Part shown: one piece after another, positions 15,219 through 24,162 of the stretch | Layout: each line of letters opens with the position of its first letter | How positions within the stretch are numbered: the stretch's first letter is position 1 | Assembly: GCA_017536695.1 (NCBI GenBank) | Contig: JAFXGX010000024.1 | Location: 1 to 37,291 of the forward strand | DNA: 37,291 nt | Reading direction: 5' to 3' | Source: Bacteroidaceae bacterium | Lineage (GTDB): Bacteria > Bacteroidota > Bacteroidia > Bacteroidales > Bacteroidaceae | The notes under the pieces: model-generated | Database searches by the model: none | What the model saw: the letters and a program-made list of their open reading frames with translations, nothing else | Told to the model about the DNA's origin: nothing | Translations under genes and position numbers: made by a program

Positions 15219-16025
15219 TTACCAGTTCTTCTCAAGGTCCATTTTTATGCCTTGTACAGCATTCTTCTCCTCCATTTCCTCGCGCAGTTCCTTTTCATCC
15301 TGCATCAGAGCTTCGAGCATACGCTCATAGTTCTCCTTATTGTCCTGCTGCTCCTGTTGTTGGTTCTGCTGCTGGTTCTGTTGTTGCTGCTCTTGTTGTT
15401 CTTGCTGTTGATTCTGTTGTTGCTCCTGTTGCTCTTGCTGCTGTTGCTGTTGGTCCTGATTCTGCTGATTCTGCTGCTGCTTCATCAGATATTGTACGAC
15501 AGCAAGATTGTAACGGGTATTCTCGTTTGCAGGGTCGTTGCGGAGCGCCTCTTTATATGCTGCCTCGGCCTCTTTGAGCATCATTCTCTGGTGGTGCACT
15601 AGCCCGAGATTATGGTTCGCCTTTGCGCTCATTTCCTTGTCACTGCTGCCTTTTGCCTCCTCGGCACTCCTGGATATCTTATCCTCGGCATCCGCATATC
15701 GCTCAATGATAATTGAATCGGGCACAAGGCCGTTCTTTACCTTATCACTGTTTATGTCCTGATAGTTCTTCATGATGAGGTTCGTACCAAGATTATATGC
15801 CGATACCGTATTTGTAGTATCCATGCTGTACGCCTTTCCATAGGAAATCATCGCATCTTCGTACAGGCTATCCTTGTGCAGTTCGTTACCTGAAATCAAA
15901 TGCTCGTTGACACTTTTTATAAGTGGCGAACCATACGCAACGAGGGAGTATGTAAGGTATGCAACAATCATTGCTGCCACTGCCACAAGTGATATATACA
16001 GATATTTTCTTTTAGCGTAGTTCAT
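15219..16025 (-). CDS. batC: BatC: TPR membrane protein with Gln-rich tract
   Basis: A 268-residue protein with one N-terminal membrane helix (10-30), TPR units in two blocks (about 42-80 and 130-180; the second reads ANHNLGLVHHQRMMLKEAEAAYKEAL), a Gln/Asn/Glu tract at 182-227 and a short charged C-terminal helix. The tract is encoded by imperfect CAG/CAA repeats (about 15345-15480) and may vary in length between strains. TPRs bind partner proteins, here probably other Bat components. It follows batB by 20 bases. Confidence 0.88.
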   Translation of the reverse strand: MNYAKRKYLYISLVAVAAMIVAYLTYSLVAYGSPLIKSVNEHLISGNELHKDSLYEDAMISYGKAYSMDTTNTVSAYNLGTNLIMKNYQDINSDKVKNGLVPDSIIIERYADAEDKISRSAEEAKGSSDKEMSAKANHNLGLVHHQRMMLKEAEAAYKEALRNDPANENTRYNLAVVQYLMKQQQNQQNQDQQQQQQEQQEQQQNQQQEQQEQQQQNQQQNQQQEQQDNKENYERMLEALMQDEKELREEMEEKNAVQGIKMDLEKNW

Positions 16026-16045
16026 GATTGAGTAAGCTGGTTTTC

Positions 16046-17071
16046 TTATCTTTTGTCCTCTCTCTTCCTTGAGGGGCGTGAAACATAATCTATTATAGCC
16101 ACTGAAACAGAGTCGGCAATGAGCAGCAACAGGGCGAGGAGAGCTATTGCAGCGAACTGCTCACGGAACTTTGTATATACCTCGGACTTCACTTCATCTT
16201 TTGTCAGTGTATCAAGTTCCTTACTTATAAGTTCCTGGGCGCTGTTGGTGTTATCCACTCTAATGTATGTTCCGTTTCCGGCTTTTGCTATGCCCATAGC
16301 CATTGCCTCATTCAGTCTGGTAACGACAATGTTTCCCTCCCTGTCGCGCAGGAACTCGCCTTTCTTGCCTAAAGGTATCCTGCCACCGTCTGCGGTTCCG
16401 ATACCCATTACATAAACCTTTATACCCTGTTCTGCCGCCATTCTTGCAGCCTCTTCCGCTCCGCCTTCATGGTTCTCACCGTCAGTGATGAGTATGACAG
16501 CCTTGCCAATCTTCTCATTTTCACTGAAACTCTTACATGCAAGGTTTATCGCCTCTCCGACGTTTGTTCCCTGGCGTTTGATGAGCGACGGGTTGACTTG
16601 GTTGAGGAACATGTTAGCCGACAGATGGTCGCTCGTTATCGGAAGCTGCACAAAAGCATCTCCGGCAAAGACAATGAGAGAGAACTTGTTCCCCTTGGTC
16701 TGCGATATAATGCGGGAGATAAGCCTCTTTGCCTTCTCGAGCCTGTTGGGCTCAATATCCTCGGACATCATCGAATTCGAGATGTCGAGTGCTACTACCA
16801 CTTCGACACCTCTGGAAACGACTGTCTCCTTCTTTGTGCCATATCGGGGGCGTGCAAGCACGAAGACCATAAGCACAAATGCGGCAAGCAGCAGCCAGAA
16901 TGTAATTCTCGAACGTAATACGGCGCTGCCTGGCAAGAGGGCTTTCATCAGTTCCTTGTCGCCATAAAGTTCTATATTCTTTCTTCTCCTGTAGTTAGAG
17001 TATATGTATACAGCTATGAGCACAGGTATTGCTAATAGCAGAAACAGGAATATCGGGTCTTTGAATATCAT
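16046..17071 (-). CDS. batB: BatB: von Willebrand factor A membrane protein
   Basis: A 341-residue membrane-anchored VWA protein. It has helices at about 5-25 and 55-75, a VWA domain at about 88-285 and a last helix near 310-330. The metal-binding MIDAS is intact: DISNS (Asp96, Ser98, Ser100), a Thr in RQGTNVG and Asp in LITDGENHEGG. VWA domains bind protein partners through a metal ion. BatB usually pairs with BatA, encoded 11 bases upstream. The domain order and the neighbourhood make the assignment firm. Confidence 0.93.
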   Translation of the reverse strand: MIFKDPIFLFLLLAIPVLIAVYIYSNYRRRKNIELYGDKELMKALLPGSAVLRSRITFWLLLAAFVLMVFVLARPRYGTKKETVVSRGVEVVVALDISNSMMSEDIEPNRLEKAKRLISRIISQTKGNKFSLIVFAGDAFVQLPITSDHLSANMFLNQVNPSLIKRQGTNVGEAINLACKSFSENEKIGKAVILITDGENHEGGAEEAARMAAEQGIKVYVMGIGTADGGRIPLGKKGEFLRDREGNIVVTRLNEAMAMGIAKAGNGTYIRVDNTNSAQELISKELDTLTKDEVKSEVYTKFREQFAAIALLALLLLIADSVSVAIIDYVSRPSRKREDKR

Positions 17072-17082
17072 ATCATCAGCAC

Positions 17083-18072
17083 TTACGGGATTCTTCTAAT
17101 AATTGTGTAGCGTAACACTATCTCGAGCAGCATGAAGAGTACTGCAGCCAAAGCGAACAGTTGGTAAAGTTCCTCATGTTCCTTGTACTCCTGCACGTTG
17201 AGTTTGGTGCGCTCAAGTGCATCGATTTCACTGTATATAGCACTAAGACTCTCTCTGTCGGTCGCGCGGAAATATTTACCACCTGTGGCAGAGGCTATGT
17301 TCTGTAATGTTGCCTCATCAATCTCGACAGGGACATTCTGCACACCGTAAGGTGTCGGGTAAGGCGCCTCTTTCTTGTCGGTTCCTACACCTATGGTGTA
17401 TATTCTTATGCCGAACTCCTTTGCCATCTCTGCTGCCGACTCGGGAGCTATCTCTCCTCTATTGTTCACACCGTCAGTAAGCAGGATAATCACTTTGGAC
17501 TTCGCCTGACTCTCCTTAAGACGGAGAACGCTGTTCGCTATACCCATGCCTATTGCTGTGCCGTCATCTATAATACCTTTTGCGGCAATGTCGCAATCGA
17601 CTGCCGAGAGCATGTTGGTCAACGCATTATGGTCCGTTGTCAACGGGCATTGCGTGAAACTCTCGCCGGCGAAGATAGTAAGGCCGATATTGTCATTCTC
17701 CCTACCCGCTATAAACACCTTTGCGACATCCTTGGAAGCCTCAAGCCTGTTCGGTTGCAGGTCCATCGCAAGCATACTGGTAGAAACGTCCGTAGCGAGC
17801 ATAATATCAATGCCTTCCACGTCCTTCTCTTCCCAGGAATCTATGGTCTGAGGGCGTGCAAGCACGATGATAATCATTGAAAGTGTCAACACCCTAAGTA
17901 CGAACGGTACATGGACAAGATAGTTCCTGAAGCTCTTTATCTTTCCCGCAAAAGGAAGTGTCGTGGAGACCTTCATCGAGGGCTTGAGCCTGCGGCCCAT
18001 GAGTATGTACCACAATACATATGCTACGAGCGGTATGAAGAGCAGAAGATATGCAATATTCGAAAAAATCAT
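17083..18072 (-). CDS. batA: BatA: von Willebrand factor A membrane protein
   Basis: A 329-residue paralogue of BatB with the same plan: membrane helices at about 5-24 and 55-73, a VWA domain at about 88-280 and a C-terminal helix near 305-325. The MIDAS motif DVSTS occupies 95-99, followed by the Thr in DDGTAIG and Asp in LLTDGVNNRGE. The gene starts 8 bases after the 357-aa protein gene and ends 11 bases before batB, as expected for an operon with coupled translation. Confidence 0.93.
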   Translation of the reverse strand: MIFSNIAYLLLFIPLVAYVLWYILMGRRLKPSMKVSTTLPFAGKIKSFRNYLVHVPFVLRVLTLSMIIIVLARPQTIDSWEEKDVEGIDIMLATDVSTSMLAMDLQPNRLEASKDVAKVFIAGRENDNIGLTIFAGESFTQCPLTTDHNALTNMLSAVDCDIAAKGIIDDGTAIGMGIANSVLRLKESQAKSKVIILLTDGVNNRGEIAPESAAEMAKEFGIRIYTIGVGTDKKEAPYPTPYGVQNVPVEIDEATLQNIASATGGKYFRATDRESLSAIYSEIDALERTKLNVQEYKEHEELYQLFALAAVLFMLLEIVLRYTIIRRIP

Positions 18073-18080
18073 CTCAATTC

Positions 18081-19154
18081 TTAACTAAACATGTTGTACA
18101 AATCTGTTGTCAGCAGGAATATCACGCCCAATACGATAACTGCAAGGATTACGACTGCCGCTATGAGCACCCTCTTGTGAAGCAATGAGCGTTCGTTCAC
18201 AATCTTGACTTCCGTAGGCTGGACAATATGCTCCTCGGCATTTTTGGTCTCATTCACAAACTCTATTGCATTTGTCATGTTGAGACGGTTCTCACGCTCA
18301 TCGGGTTTCATCTTGGCGAATTTCACCAAGTCGGCAACCTCAAGAATATCCTTCAGTTCCTTGATGCTCTCTTTATCCTTTATCTTGAGCAGCTCATCAA
18401 TGATTTCCGAGGTGGTCATCTCCTGTGCATCTATGCCGAAACGGTCGTGCATGTACTCCCTGAGTACATCAGTGAGTTGAGTGTAATACTCTTTCTCGTT
18501 ACCCTCGGCAGAGAGGGACTCGTTATTCCTTATCTCGTCGATTCTGTTGATGGCAATAACATGTGACGGCAGTTTAGGCTTGACCTTCACTATCCTGATG
18601 ATAGGTTTGTTCTTAACAAGACTTATAGTTGTCATAACCAATGCCACTGCTACAAGGATGAGGATGATTGCAAGATATATCGCATCGCGGAACTCTTCCC
18701 AAGTAAGCTGTACATCAACAACTTCCGCAGGACCTGCGATATTGTTGATGTTGGCGGTGTCAATCTCTACGCTGTATACATCAAGAATCAGCCTGTTCGA
18801 TGCAAATGTGTCCTTGTCAACAACGACCTCAAACGGAGGAATCTCGTATCGGGTACTGTCAAACGATGTTATCAGGTACTCCTGGATGTAGTTCTTCCTG
18901 CCGCCATCGACATTCTGGGAATACTCCTTTGACTCAAGAATCTCAATACCTTCGACAAGTTTCTCCTTTTCCAGCTCAGGAAGCACTACGTTGTAACCGC
19001 TGTCTATGCTCAATTCAAGCCTGGCTCTTGTCTGTTCGCCAATCCTCATGGCAAACGTATCGAGCTTGGCATTCAGAATCACATTCTGTGCAGTGGCTGC
19101 TGATATCTGTAATAGTAAAACAAGTGATATTATGTATAATACTTTCTTCTTCAT
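18081..19154 (-). CDS. Bat-operon protein with two membrane helices (DUF4381-like)
   Basis: A 357-residue protein with a signal peptide (cleavage near residue 22), a periplasmic beta domain (about 25-150) resembling the Ig-like units of BatD, a membrane helix at 157-180, a cytoplasmic helical part (about 195-310) and a last membrane helix at 329-349. The segment YYTQLTDVLREYMHDRFGI is like the core of DUF4381 and like the tail of BatD. Proteins of this kind commonly sit between the DUF58 and VWA genes in MoxR-type operons. The function is unknown; a structural partner of the VWA proteins is inferred. Confidence 0.8.
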   Translation of the reverse strand: MKKKVLYIISLVLLLQISAATAQNVILNAKLDTFAMRIGEQTRARLELSIDSGYNVVLPELEKEKLVEGIEILESKEYSQNVDGGRKNYIQEYLITSFDSTRYEIPPFEVVVDKDTFASNRLILDVYSVEIDTANINNIAGPAEVVDVQLTWEEFRDAIYLAIILILVAVALVMTTISLVKNKPIIRIVKVKPKLPSHVIAINRIDEIRNNESLSAEGNEKEYYTQLTDVLREYMHDRFGIDAQEMTTSEIIDELLKIKDKESIKELKDILEVADLVKFAKMKPDERENRLNMTNAIEFVNETKNAEEHIVQPTEVKIVNERSLLHKRVLIAAVVILAVIVLGVIFLLTTDLYNMFS

Positions 19155-19188
19155 TACTTTAAACGCAATTCATTAAAGCATGTCAGAG

Positions 19189-20058
19189 CTATCCGCGCTG
19201 AGCAAAAAGAGTCATAAGAGCCTTTACGTAATCTCCATCCGTGCTTATCGATACCGAGTCAACGCGGCTTCTGTTGAGCGTGTCCTCAAGTTTCGCTTTC
19301 TGTTCACGCCACCACTCCCTCTGTGCCGCCTGGACTTTTGATGAAGATGTGTCGACAAACATCTCTTCGCCGCTTTCCGAGTCGCGTACTTTGATGAGTC
19401 CTACTCTCGGGAGTTCTGCCAGACGGCGGTCGTACAGCTGTATCGCGACAACATCGTGCTTGCGGTTGGCAATAGTCATTGCATTGCGGAAATCATTGTT
19501 GTCAATGAAATCGCTGATGAGAAATGCGGTACAGCGCTTCTTCAAGGCATTGGTCAGATATTGCAACGGAACCGAGATGTCGGTTCTTGAGCTTTCAGGC
19601 TCAAAGTTGAGCAGTTCCCTTATTATATAAAGGATGTGCTTTCTGCCCTTCTGCGGCGGAATGAACTTTTCGACCTTGTCGGTAAAGAATATTACTCCAA
19701 TCTTGTCATTGTTCTGTATTGCAGCAAATGCTATTGTCGCTGCAATCTCGGTAAGCATGTCACGCTTGGTCTGTTTCACGGTACCGAAGTCAAGGCTCTC
19801 GGAGAGGTCGACAAGAAGCATGACTGTCAGTTCGCGCTCCTCCTCGAAAACCTTGATGAACGGCTTGTTGAAACGTGCTGTGACATTCCAGTCGATGTCG
19901 CGCACATCATCGCCGTACTGGTATTCGCGCACCTCGCTGAAGGACATACCACGCCCTTTAAAGGCCGAATGGTATTCTCCTGCAAAGATGTTATGCGAGA
20001 GACCGCGGGTCTTTATCTCAATCTTACGGACTTTCTTTATGAGATCACTTGTCTCCAT
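19189..20058 (-). CDS. DUF58 / VWA-like protein of the bat operon
   Basis: A 289-residue cytoplasmic protein with the DUF58 signature (YQYGDDVRDIDWNVTARF, then EEERELTVMLLVDLSESL). The latter includes a MIDAS-like DLSES. DUF58 proteins are constant neighbours of MoxR ATPases and are thought to be their VWA-type adaptors. The start codon overlaps the moxR stop by one base (TGATG at 20060-20056), which points to translational coupling. No membrane helix. Confidence 0.92.
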   Translation of the reverse strand: METSDLIKKVRKIEIKTRGLSHNIFAGEYHSAFKGRGMSFSEVREYQYGDDVRDIDWNVTARFNKPFIKVFEEERELTVMLLVDLSESLDFGTVKQTKRDMLTEIAATIAFAAIQNNDKIGVIFFTDKVEKFIPPQKGRKHILYIIRELLNFEPESSRTDISVPLQYLTNALKKRCTAFLISDFIDNNDFRNAMTIANRKHDVVAIQLYDRRLAELPRVGLIKVRDSESGEEMFVDTSSSKVQAAQREWWREQKAKLEDTLNRSRVDSVSISTDGDYVKALMTLFAQRG

Positions 20059-21053
20059 CAGGGCACTTCAACGCTGTTCAGAATCTGGCTTACAATCTCA
20101 TCGCTTGTCATGTTGCTTGCCTCAGCCTCGTAGCTCAGGCCTATACGATGACGCAATACATCGTGTGCAACAGCTCTCACATCCTCAGGGATGACATATC
20201 CTCTTCGCTTGATAAATGCGTAAGCACGAGCAGCTAAGGCAAGGTTGATTGATGCACGAGGTGAAGCACCGAAGGATATCATATCCTTCAGTTCGCTCAT
20301 GCCGTATTTCTCGGGGAAGCGTGTCGCGAATACGATATCGACAATATACTGTTCAATCTTCTCATCAAGATATACCTGACGTACGACCTTGCGCGCCTCG
20401 ACAATCTCCTCGGGCTTGAGAACGGGCTTGACCTCTATCTTCTCGCCTGTGATGTTCTGGCGGATGATTCTCTTCTCCTCGGAGAGCTCGGGGTATGATA
20501 TCACTACCTTGAGCATGAAACGGTCGACCTGCGCCTCGGGCAGCGGGTATGTACCCTCCTGCTCTATCGGGTTCTGTGTAGCAAGAACAAGGAAAGGCTG
20601 CGGCATCTTGAATGTCTCCTTTCCGATAGTTACCTGACGCTCCTGCATTGCCTCGAGAAGTGCACTCTGCACTTTTGCCGGGGCACGGTTAATCTCATCG
20701 GCGAGCACGAAGTTCGCGAATATCGGACCACGCTTTACCTTGAACTCCTCATTCTTCTGGCTGTATACCATTGTACCCACAACGTCGGCAGGCAAAAGGT
20801 CGGGTGTGAACTGTATGCGGCTGAAATCAGCATCTACCAGCTCCGAGAGAGTCTTTATCGCGAGTGTCTTTGCAAGACCGGGAAGACCCTCGAGGAGTAC
20901 ATGGCCGTCGGCAAGAAGACCGATGAGCAGCGACTCGACCAAATGTTTCTGACCGACAATCACCTGGTCCATTCCTGCCTGCAGATTGGTAATGAAACCG
21001 CTCTGTCTCTCAATCATCTCATTCAATTCTCGAATGTCTATTGTTGAACTCAT
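20058..21053 (-). CDS. MoxR-family AAA+ ATPase
   Basis: A 331-residue chaperone-like ATPase leading the bat operon. Walker A is LEGLPGLAKT (Lys62), Walker B is FVLADE (Asp119, Glu120), followed by the sensor-1 region LVLATQNP and a C-terminal lid with RRGYVIPEDV. MoxR proteins work with VWA and DUF58 partners, probably to assemble or activate protein complexes at the membrane. The gene has its own -7 box at 21096 and a 126-base gap from the gene upstream. Confidence 0.95.
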   Translation of the reverse strand: MSSTIDIRELNEMIERQSGFITNLQAGMDQVIVGQKHLVESLLIGLLADGHVLLEGLPGLAKTLAIKTLSELVDADFSRIQFTPDLLPADVVGTMVYSQKNEEFKVKRGPIFANFVLADEINRAPAKVQSALLEAMQERQVTIGKETFKMPQPFLVLATQNPIEQEGTYPLPEAQVDRFMLKVVISYPELSEEKRIIRQNITGEKIEVKPVLKPEEIVEARKVVRQVYLDEKIEQYIVDIVFATRFPEKYGMSELKDMISFGASPRASINLALAARAYAFIKRRGYVIPEDVRAVAHDVLRHRIGLSYEAEASNMTSDEIVSQILNSVEVP

Positions 21054-21088
21054 AGCTGTGTTATGTATTTATTATTTTAATTCCTTGT

Positions 21089-21096
21089 CAAAATTA
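21089..21096 (-). promoter_or_regulatory. -7 box (TAATTTTG) of the bat operon promoter
   Basis: An exact TAnnTTTG match, 36 bases before the moxR ATG, in the only gap longer than 100 bases within this minus-strand run. A properly spaced -33 TTTG is missing, so strength is unclear. Confidence 0.5.
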
Positions 21097-21179
21097 CCTC
21101 TTTGGCAACTCATTCAGTGTTAATTTTCCCAAAAGTGCCTTAACCATTGTTAGGCATAACATTATTTAACCCTGGGCAC

Positions 21180-22523
21180 TCATTTCTTTGGCTGCAATCT
21201 GGGTATCGACAGCTCCATTCCCACTGCAATGCCGTATGGTTTCTTCAAGTTATTGTGCTTTGCGATGTATGGCCATAGCTTTCTGCTGCCGTAGTAATCA
21301 TATGCAATCTTCGCAAGCCTCTCATCTTCGGCAACCACATGGACTGCAATATCGCCCTCTGTCACGTACAGTGTGGTATCTGCATCTGTAATATCCCTGT
21401 CGCTCCTTGCCGCAAGCTCATCAACCAAGATGAACGAGTATGCTGCATAATCCTCGCCCTCGTTTGATGCCTTAATCTCCTCTATTGGTGTTGCCGGCTC
21501 GGCTGTCGTTGCCGAGGCAACAGAATCCTCTATGATAACTGCGGGCTCATTCTTTGTCTCAGCAATAACTTCCTGGCTTGATACAATGTTCACGGCAATC
21601 TCTTCGCTTGTCTCATCTGATGCGTGATTCCTGCCCATCATTTTTATTGCAACAAATCCGCATACGGCACCTATTATAAAATAGATGGCAAAGCGCCATA
21701 TGTTGTTCCTCTTCTTGACAGGTGCTGCATCATTCTCTGTTGCATCATCCGGTTGCGCAGTAGCTGTATTCTCTGAAGTCTGCGAGTTTTCTTTTATATT
21801 ATCGCTTCCTGCTCTCTCTTCGTTTACGGGTTCCTCATCCCTTGTCTCTTCAGTGACATCATCTGAATAGTCTCCCATAGCCACCCCATCTGTTGTCTCA
21901 TCCAAAGTAGGCTCAACAGCTGCTGTATCTTCCTCTTCTTCTTCTTCGACTTCAACCCGCAACTCCTCTTCTGATGCAATAGGGCCTGCGACGTTGGAAA
22001 CGACATTGTCATCCTCATCCCTCGCTTGCTCCTCCTCAATCGGGATTGCGGCCTTTGGCTCATCGTGTCCGTTGCACTCATCCTCAAGAGGCATTTCTTC
22101 CTCTATTTCGGCAGCATTGAAAGGCGCAGGCATGTTTTCGCTGCTCTCTTCAGAAACAGCGTCGGAACCGTTTGCCTCATCATCGCTCTCATCCTGATAG
22201 TTGTCATCTATCTCTACAGGCTCGAACATGGCAAACGGACGGTTTACGCACTCCTTGAGGCTTTCGGCAGGAACGAATGTCAGTTTCCGATGTCCTTTGA
22301 TTTCTATTTTCTCTCCGGTATTCACATTGACGCTTGAGCGGTCGGCAACATCTGTGACCTTGAATGTTCCAAGGCCGTTAATCTTTACGATACCGTCCTG
22401 CTCGAGTCCTTCAATTATGATATCGAAGAGTGCTTTGGTAAAGAAATCCGCTTTTGCAACGGAAAGCCCGGCCTCCTTTGCGAGCAGGGCGCTTATGTCG
22501 GAATGATTCAATTTTTCACTCAT
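21180..22523 (-). CDS. HU-fold / membrane helix / LysM fusion protein
   Basis: A 447-residue protein with an unusual build. Residues 1-90 are an HU/IHF fold (NHSDISALLAKEAGLS.., INGLGTFKV). In its beta-arm the intercalating proline of HU is replaced by Val67 (NVNTG instead of NPxTG). Residues 105-268 form a very acidic, Ser/Thr/Pro-containing linker. A membrane helix follows at 275-295, with KKRNN before it, which favours an N-in topology. After another linker, a LysM domain occupies about 394-443 (VVAEDERLAKIAYDYYGS.., GMELSIP). This puts a DNA-binding-type domain in the cytoplasm and a peptidoglycan-binding-type domain in the periplasm. It starts 17 bases after a normal HU gene. Similar fusions are annotated as 'HU family protein' in Bacteroidota; the function is not established as far as I know. 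Confidence 0.88.
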   Translation of the reverse strand: MSEKLNHSDISALLAKEAGLSVAKADFFTKALFDIIIEGLEQDGIVKINGLGTFKVTDVADRSSVNVNTGEKIEIKGHRKLTFVPAESLKECVNRPFAMFEPVEIDDNYQDESDDEANGSDAVSEESSENMPAPFNAAEIEEEMPLEDECNGHDEPKAAIPIEEEQARDEDDNVVSNVAGPIASEEELRVEVEEEEEEDTAAVEPTLDETTDGVAMGDYSDDVTEETRDEEPVNEERAGSDNIKENSQTSENTATAQPDDATENDAAPVKKRNNIWRFAIYFIIGAVCGFVAIKMMGRNHASDETSEEIAVNIVSSQEVIAETKNEPAVIIEDSVASATTAEPATPIEEIKASNEGEDYAAYSFILVDELAARSDRDITDADTTLYVTEGDIAVHVVAEDERLAKIAYDYYGSRKLWPYIAKHNNLKKPYGIAVGMELSIPRLQPKK

Positions 22524-22540
22524 GACTAAACCTCCTCCGG

Positions 22541-22813
22541 TTATTTGAATTTATCCTTAAGTTTGTTGCTCGGACGGAAAGCCGGCTGAATCTTGGGCGG
22601 TACAAGAAAGCGCTGTCCGGTCTTCGGGTTTACCGAAACACGCTCCTTCTTCATCTTTGTCTCGATGACTCCAAAGCCCGAGATGTTTATCTGGTCGCCC
22701 TCTTTCAAGCGTTCAGTAACTACATTTACGAATGCGTCTACATTCGTAGCCGTTTCGGCGGGTGTCATCCCACACCTTTTCGACAGTCTCGTGATAAATT
22801 CCTTGTTGTTCAT
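22541..22813 (-). CDS. HU family DNA-binding protein
   Basis: A 90-residue nucleoid protein with the full HU fold: two N-terminal helices (FITRLSKRCGMTPAETATN, VNVVTERLKEGDQI), the strand INISGFGVIE and a beta-arm with the conserved VNPKTG including the DNA-intercalating proline. HU dimers bend and compact DNA. Lying between rimO (47 bases upstream) and the HU-LysM fusion (17 bases downstream), it is probably co-expressed with both, and a heterodimer with the fusion's HU domain is possible. Confidence 0.93.
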   Translation of the reverse strand: MNNKEFITRLSKRCGMTPAETATNVDAFVNVVTERLKEGDQINISGFGVIETKMKKERVSVNPKTGQRFLVPPKIQPAFRPSNKLKDKFK

Positions 22814-22860
22814 TCTCTTTAGCGTGATTAATCAACCTCAAACAATCATCCTCGCATTTG

Positions 22861-24162
22861 TTACTGTATAACCGTTCCCATAAGATCGAACTCTGTAGAA
22901 TCGGTAATCTGGACATCGTAGAAATTTCCGATAGCAAGCTCGCCTTCGTTTACGTTAATGAGAACCTCGGTGTCCACATCGGGAGAGTCAAATTCAGTAC
23001 GTCCGATATAATAGTCGCCCTCTATGCGGTCAATTATAGTCCTGGAGGTCTTGCCGACCTTCTCATCGTTGAGTCTTGTGGATATTCTCTGCTGAACCTC
23101 CATAAGCCTGTCAAGACGCTCCTGCTTTTTCTTCTTTGAAACACTGTCCCTGTAGTTCTCTGCTGCGTATGTGCCGTCTTCCTCACAATAGGCAAATGCA
23201 CCCAGACGGTCGAATCTTGCCCACTTTACGAACTCCATAAGTTCCTCGAACTCTTTCTCTCCTTCGCCGGGGAATCCCACCATCATTGTGGTGCGCAGAC
23301 AAATGCCCGGAACCTCCTGACGCATTCTCTCGACAAGCGCGTAGGTATCCTCCTTTGTGACATGTCGCTGCATCTTCTTGAGTACCTTTGTACTCACATG
23401 CTGCAATGCAATGTCAAGATACTTGCACACATTCTTTCTTTCGCGCATCACACGCAGAAGGTCGTAAGGGAAGTTTGACGGGTAAGCATAGTGCAGCCTT
23501 ATCCACTCCACCCCCTCGATGTCCGATATACGCTCTACAAGCTCGGCGATTTTCTGTTTCTTGTAGATATCAATACCATAGTATGTCAGTTCCTGAGCGA
23601 TTATCTGGAACTCCTTCACGCCCTTTGATACAAGGTAGTGCACCTCATCGAGTATCTCCTCAATCGGGCGTGACTTGTGAGGGCCCGTGATTATAGGAAT
23701 CGCGCAGTATGCGCAATGTCGGTTACAACCCTCTGAGATTTTCAGATAAGCATAATGTCCAGGCGTGGTAAGCACGCGCTCCTGAGCTATCATCTCGTTA
23801 TACTCGTTCTTGAGGTCGGCTATAAGCTCTGTCCAGTTGAACTTGCCATAAAACTTGTCGACCTGCGAGATTTCTTCACGCAGTTCCGTCAGGTAACGCT
23901 CCGACAGACAGCCCATCACATAGAGTTTTTTGAGATCGCCCTCATCCTTGCGCTGGCAGAACTCGAGAATCATGTTTATCGACTCCTGCTTGGCATCGCC
24001 GATAAAGCCGCATGTATTTATTACGGCAATCTCGCCACAAGGTTCCTCGCTGTCGTGGGTAACCTCATAGCCGCACTCCTCGAGCTGACGCATCAGGTGC
24101 TCCGAATCGACAAGATTCTTGGAGCATCCCATGGTTATTATATCTACACGGTTCTTTTTCAT
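22861..24162 (-). CDS. rimO: Ribosomal protein S12 methylthiotransferase RimO
   Basis: A radical-SAM enzyme that adds a methylthio group to the conserved Asp of ribosomal protein S12. The 433-residue product has an N-terminal UPF0004 domain with cluster cysteines Cys13 (GCSKNLVDSE), Cys51 and Cys85, the radical-SAM motif CNRHCAYC (146-153) and a C-terminal TRAM domain (about 365-433). The MGCSKNLVDSE start is diagnostic of RimO against MiaB. Its ATG overlaps the ftsY stop by one base (TAATG at 24164-24160), so the two are translationally coupled. Confidence 0.96.
   Translation of the reverse strand: MKKNRVDIITMGCSKNLVDSEHLMRQLEECGYEVTHDSEEPCGEIAVINTCGFIGDAKQESINMILEFCQRKDEGDLKKLYVMGCLSERYLTELREEISQVDKFYGKFNWTELIADLKNEYNEMIAQERVLTTPGHYAYLKISEGCNRHCAYCAIPIITGPHKSRPIEEILDEVHYLVSKGVKEFQIIAQELTYYGIDIYKKQKIAELVERISDIEGVEWIRLHYAYPSNFPYDLLRVMRERKNVCKYLDIALQHVSTKVLKKMQRHVTKEDTYALVERMRQEVPGICLRTTMMVGFPGEGEKEFEELMEFVKWARFDRLGAFAYCEEDGTYAAENYRDSVSKKKKQERLDRLMEVQQRISTRLNDEKVGKTSRTIIDRIEGDYYIGRTEFDSPDVDTEVLINVNEGELAIGNFYDVQITDSTEFDLMGTVIQ

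Noticed and set aside
14988-15602. A 204-residue Leu-rich frame opposite batC/batD
   Set aside because: The long Leu run is the antisense of the batC Gln tract. The opposite strand has clear BatC and BatD proteins.
21111-21179. Imperfect inverted repeat between the HU-LysM gene and moxR as a terminator
   Set aside because: The stem GCCTTAAC/GTTAGGC is short with a bulge and has no T-run on the minus strand.
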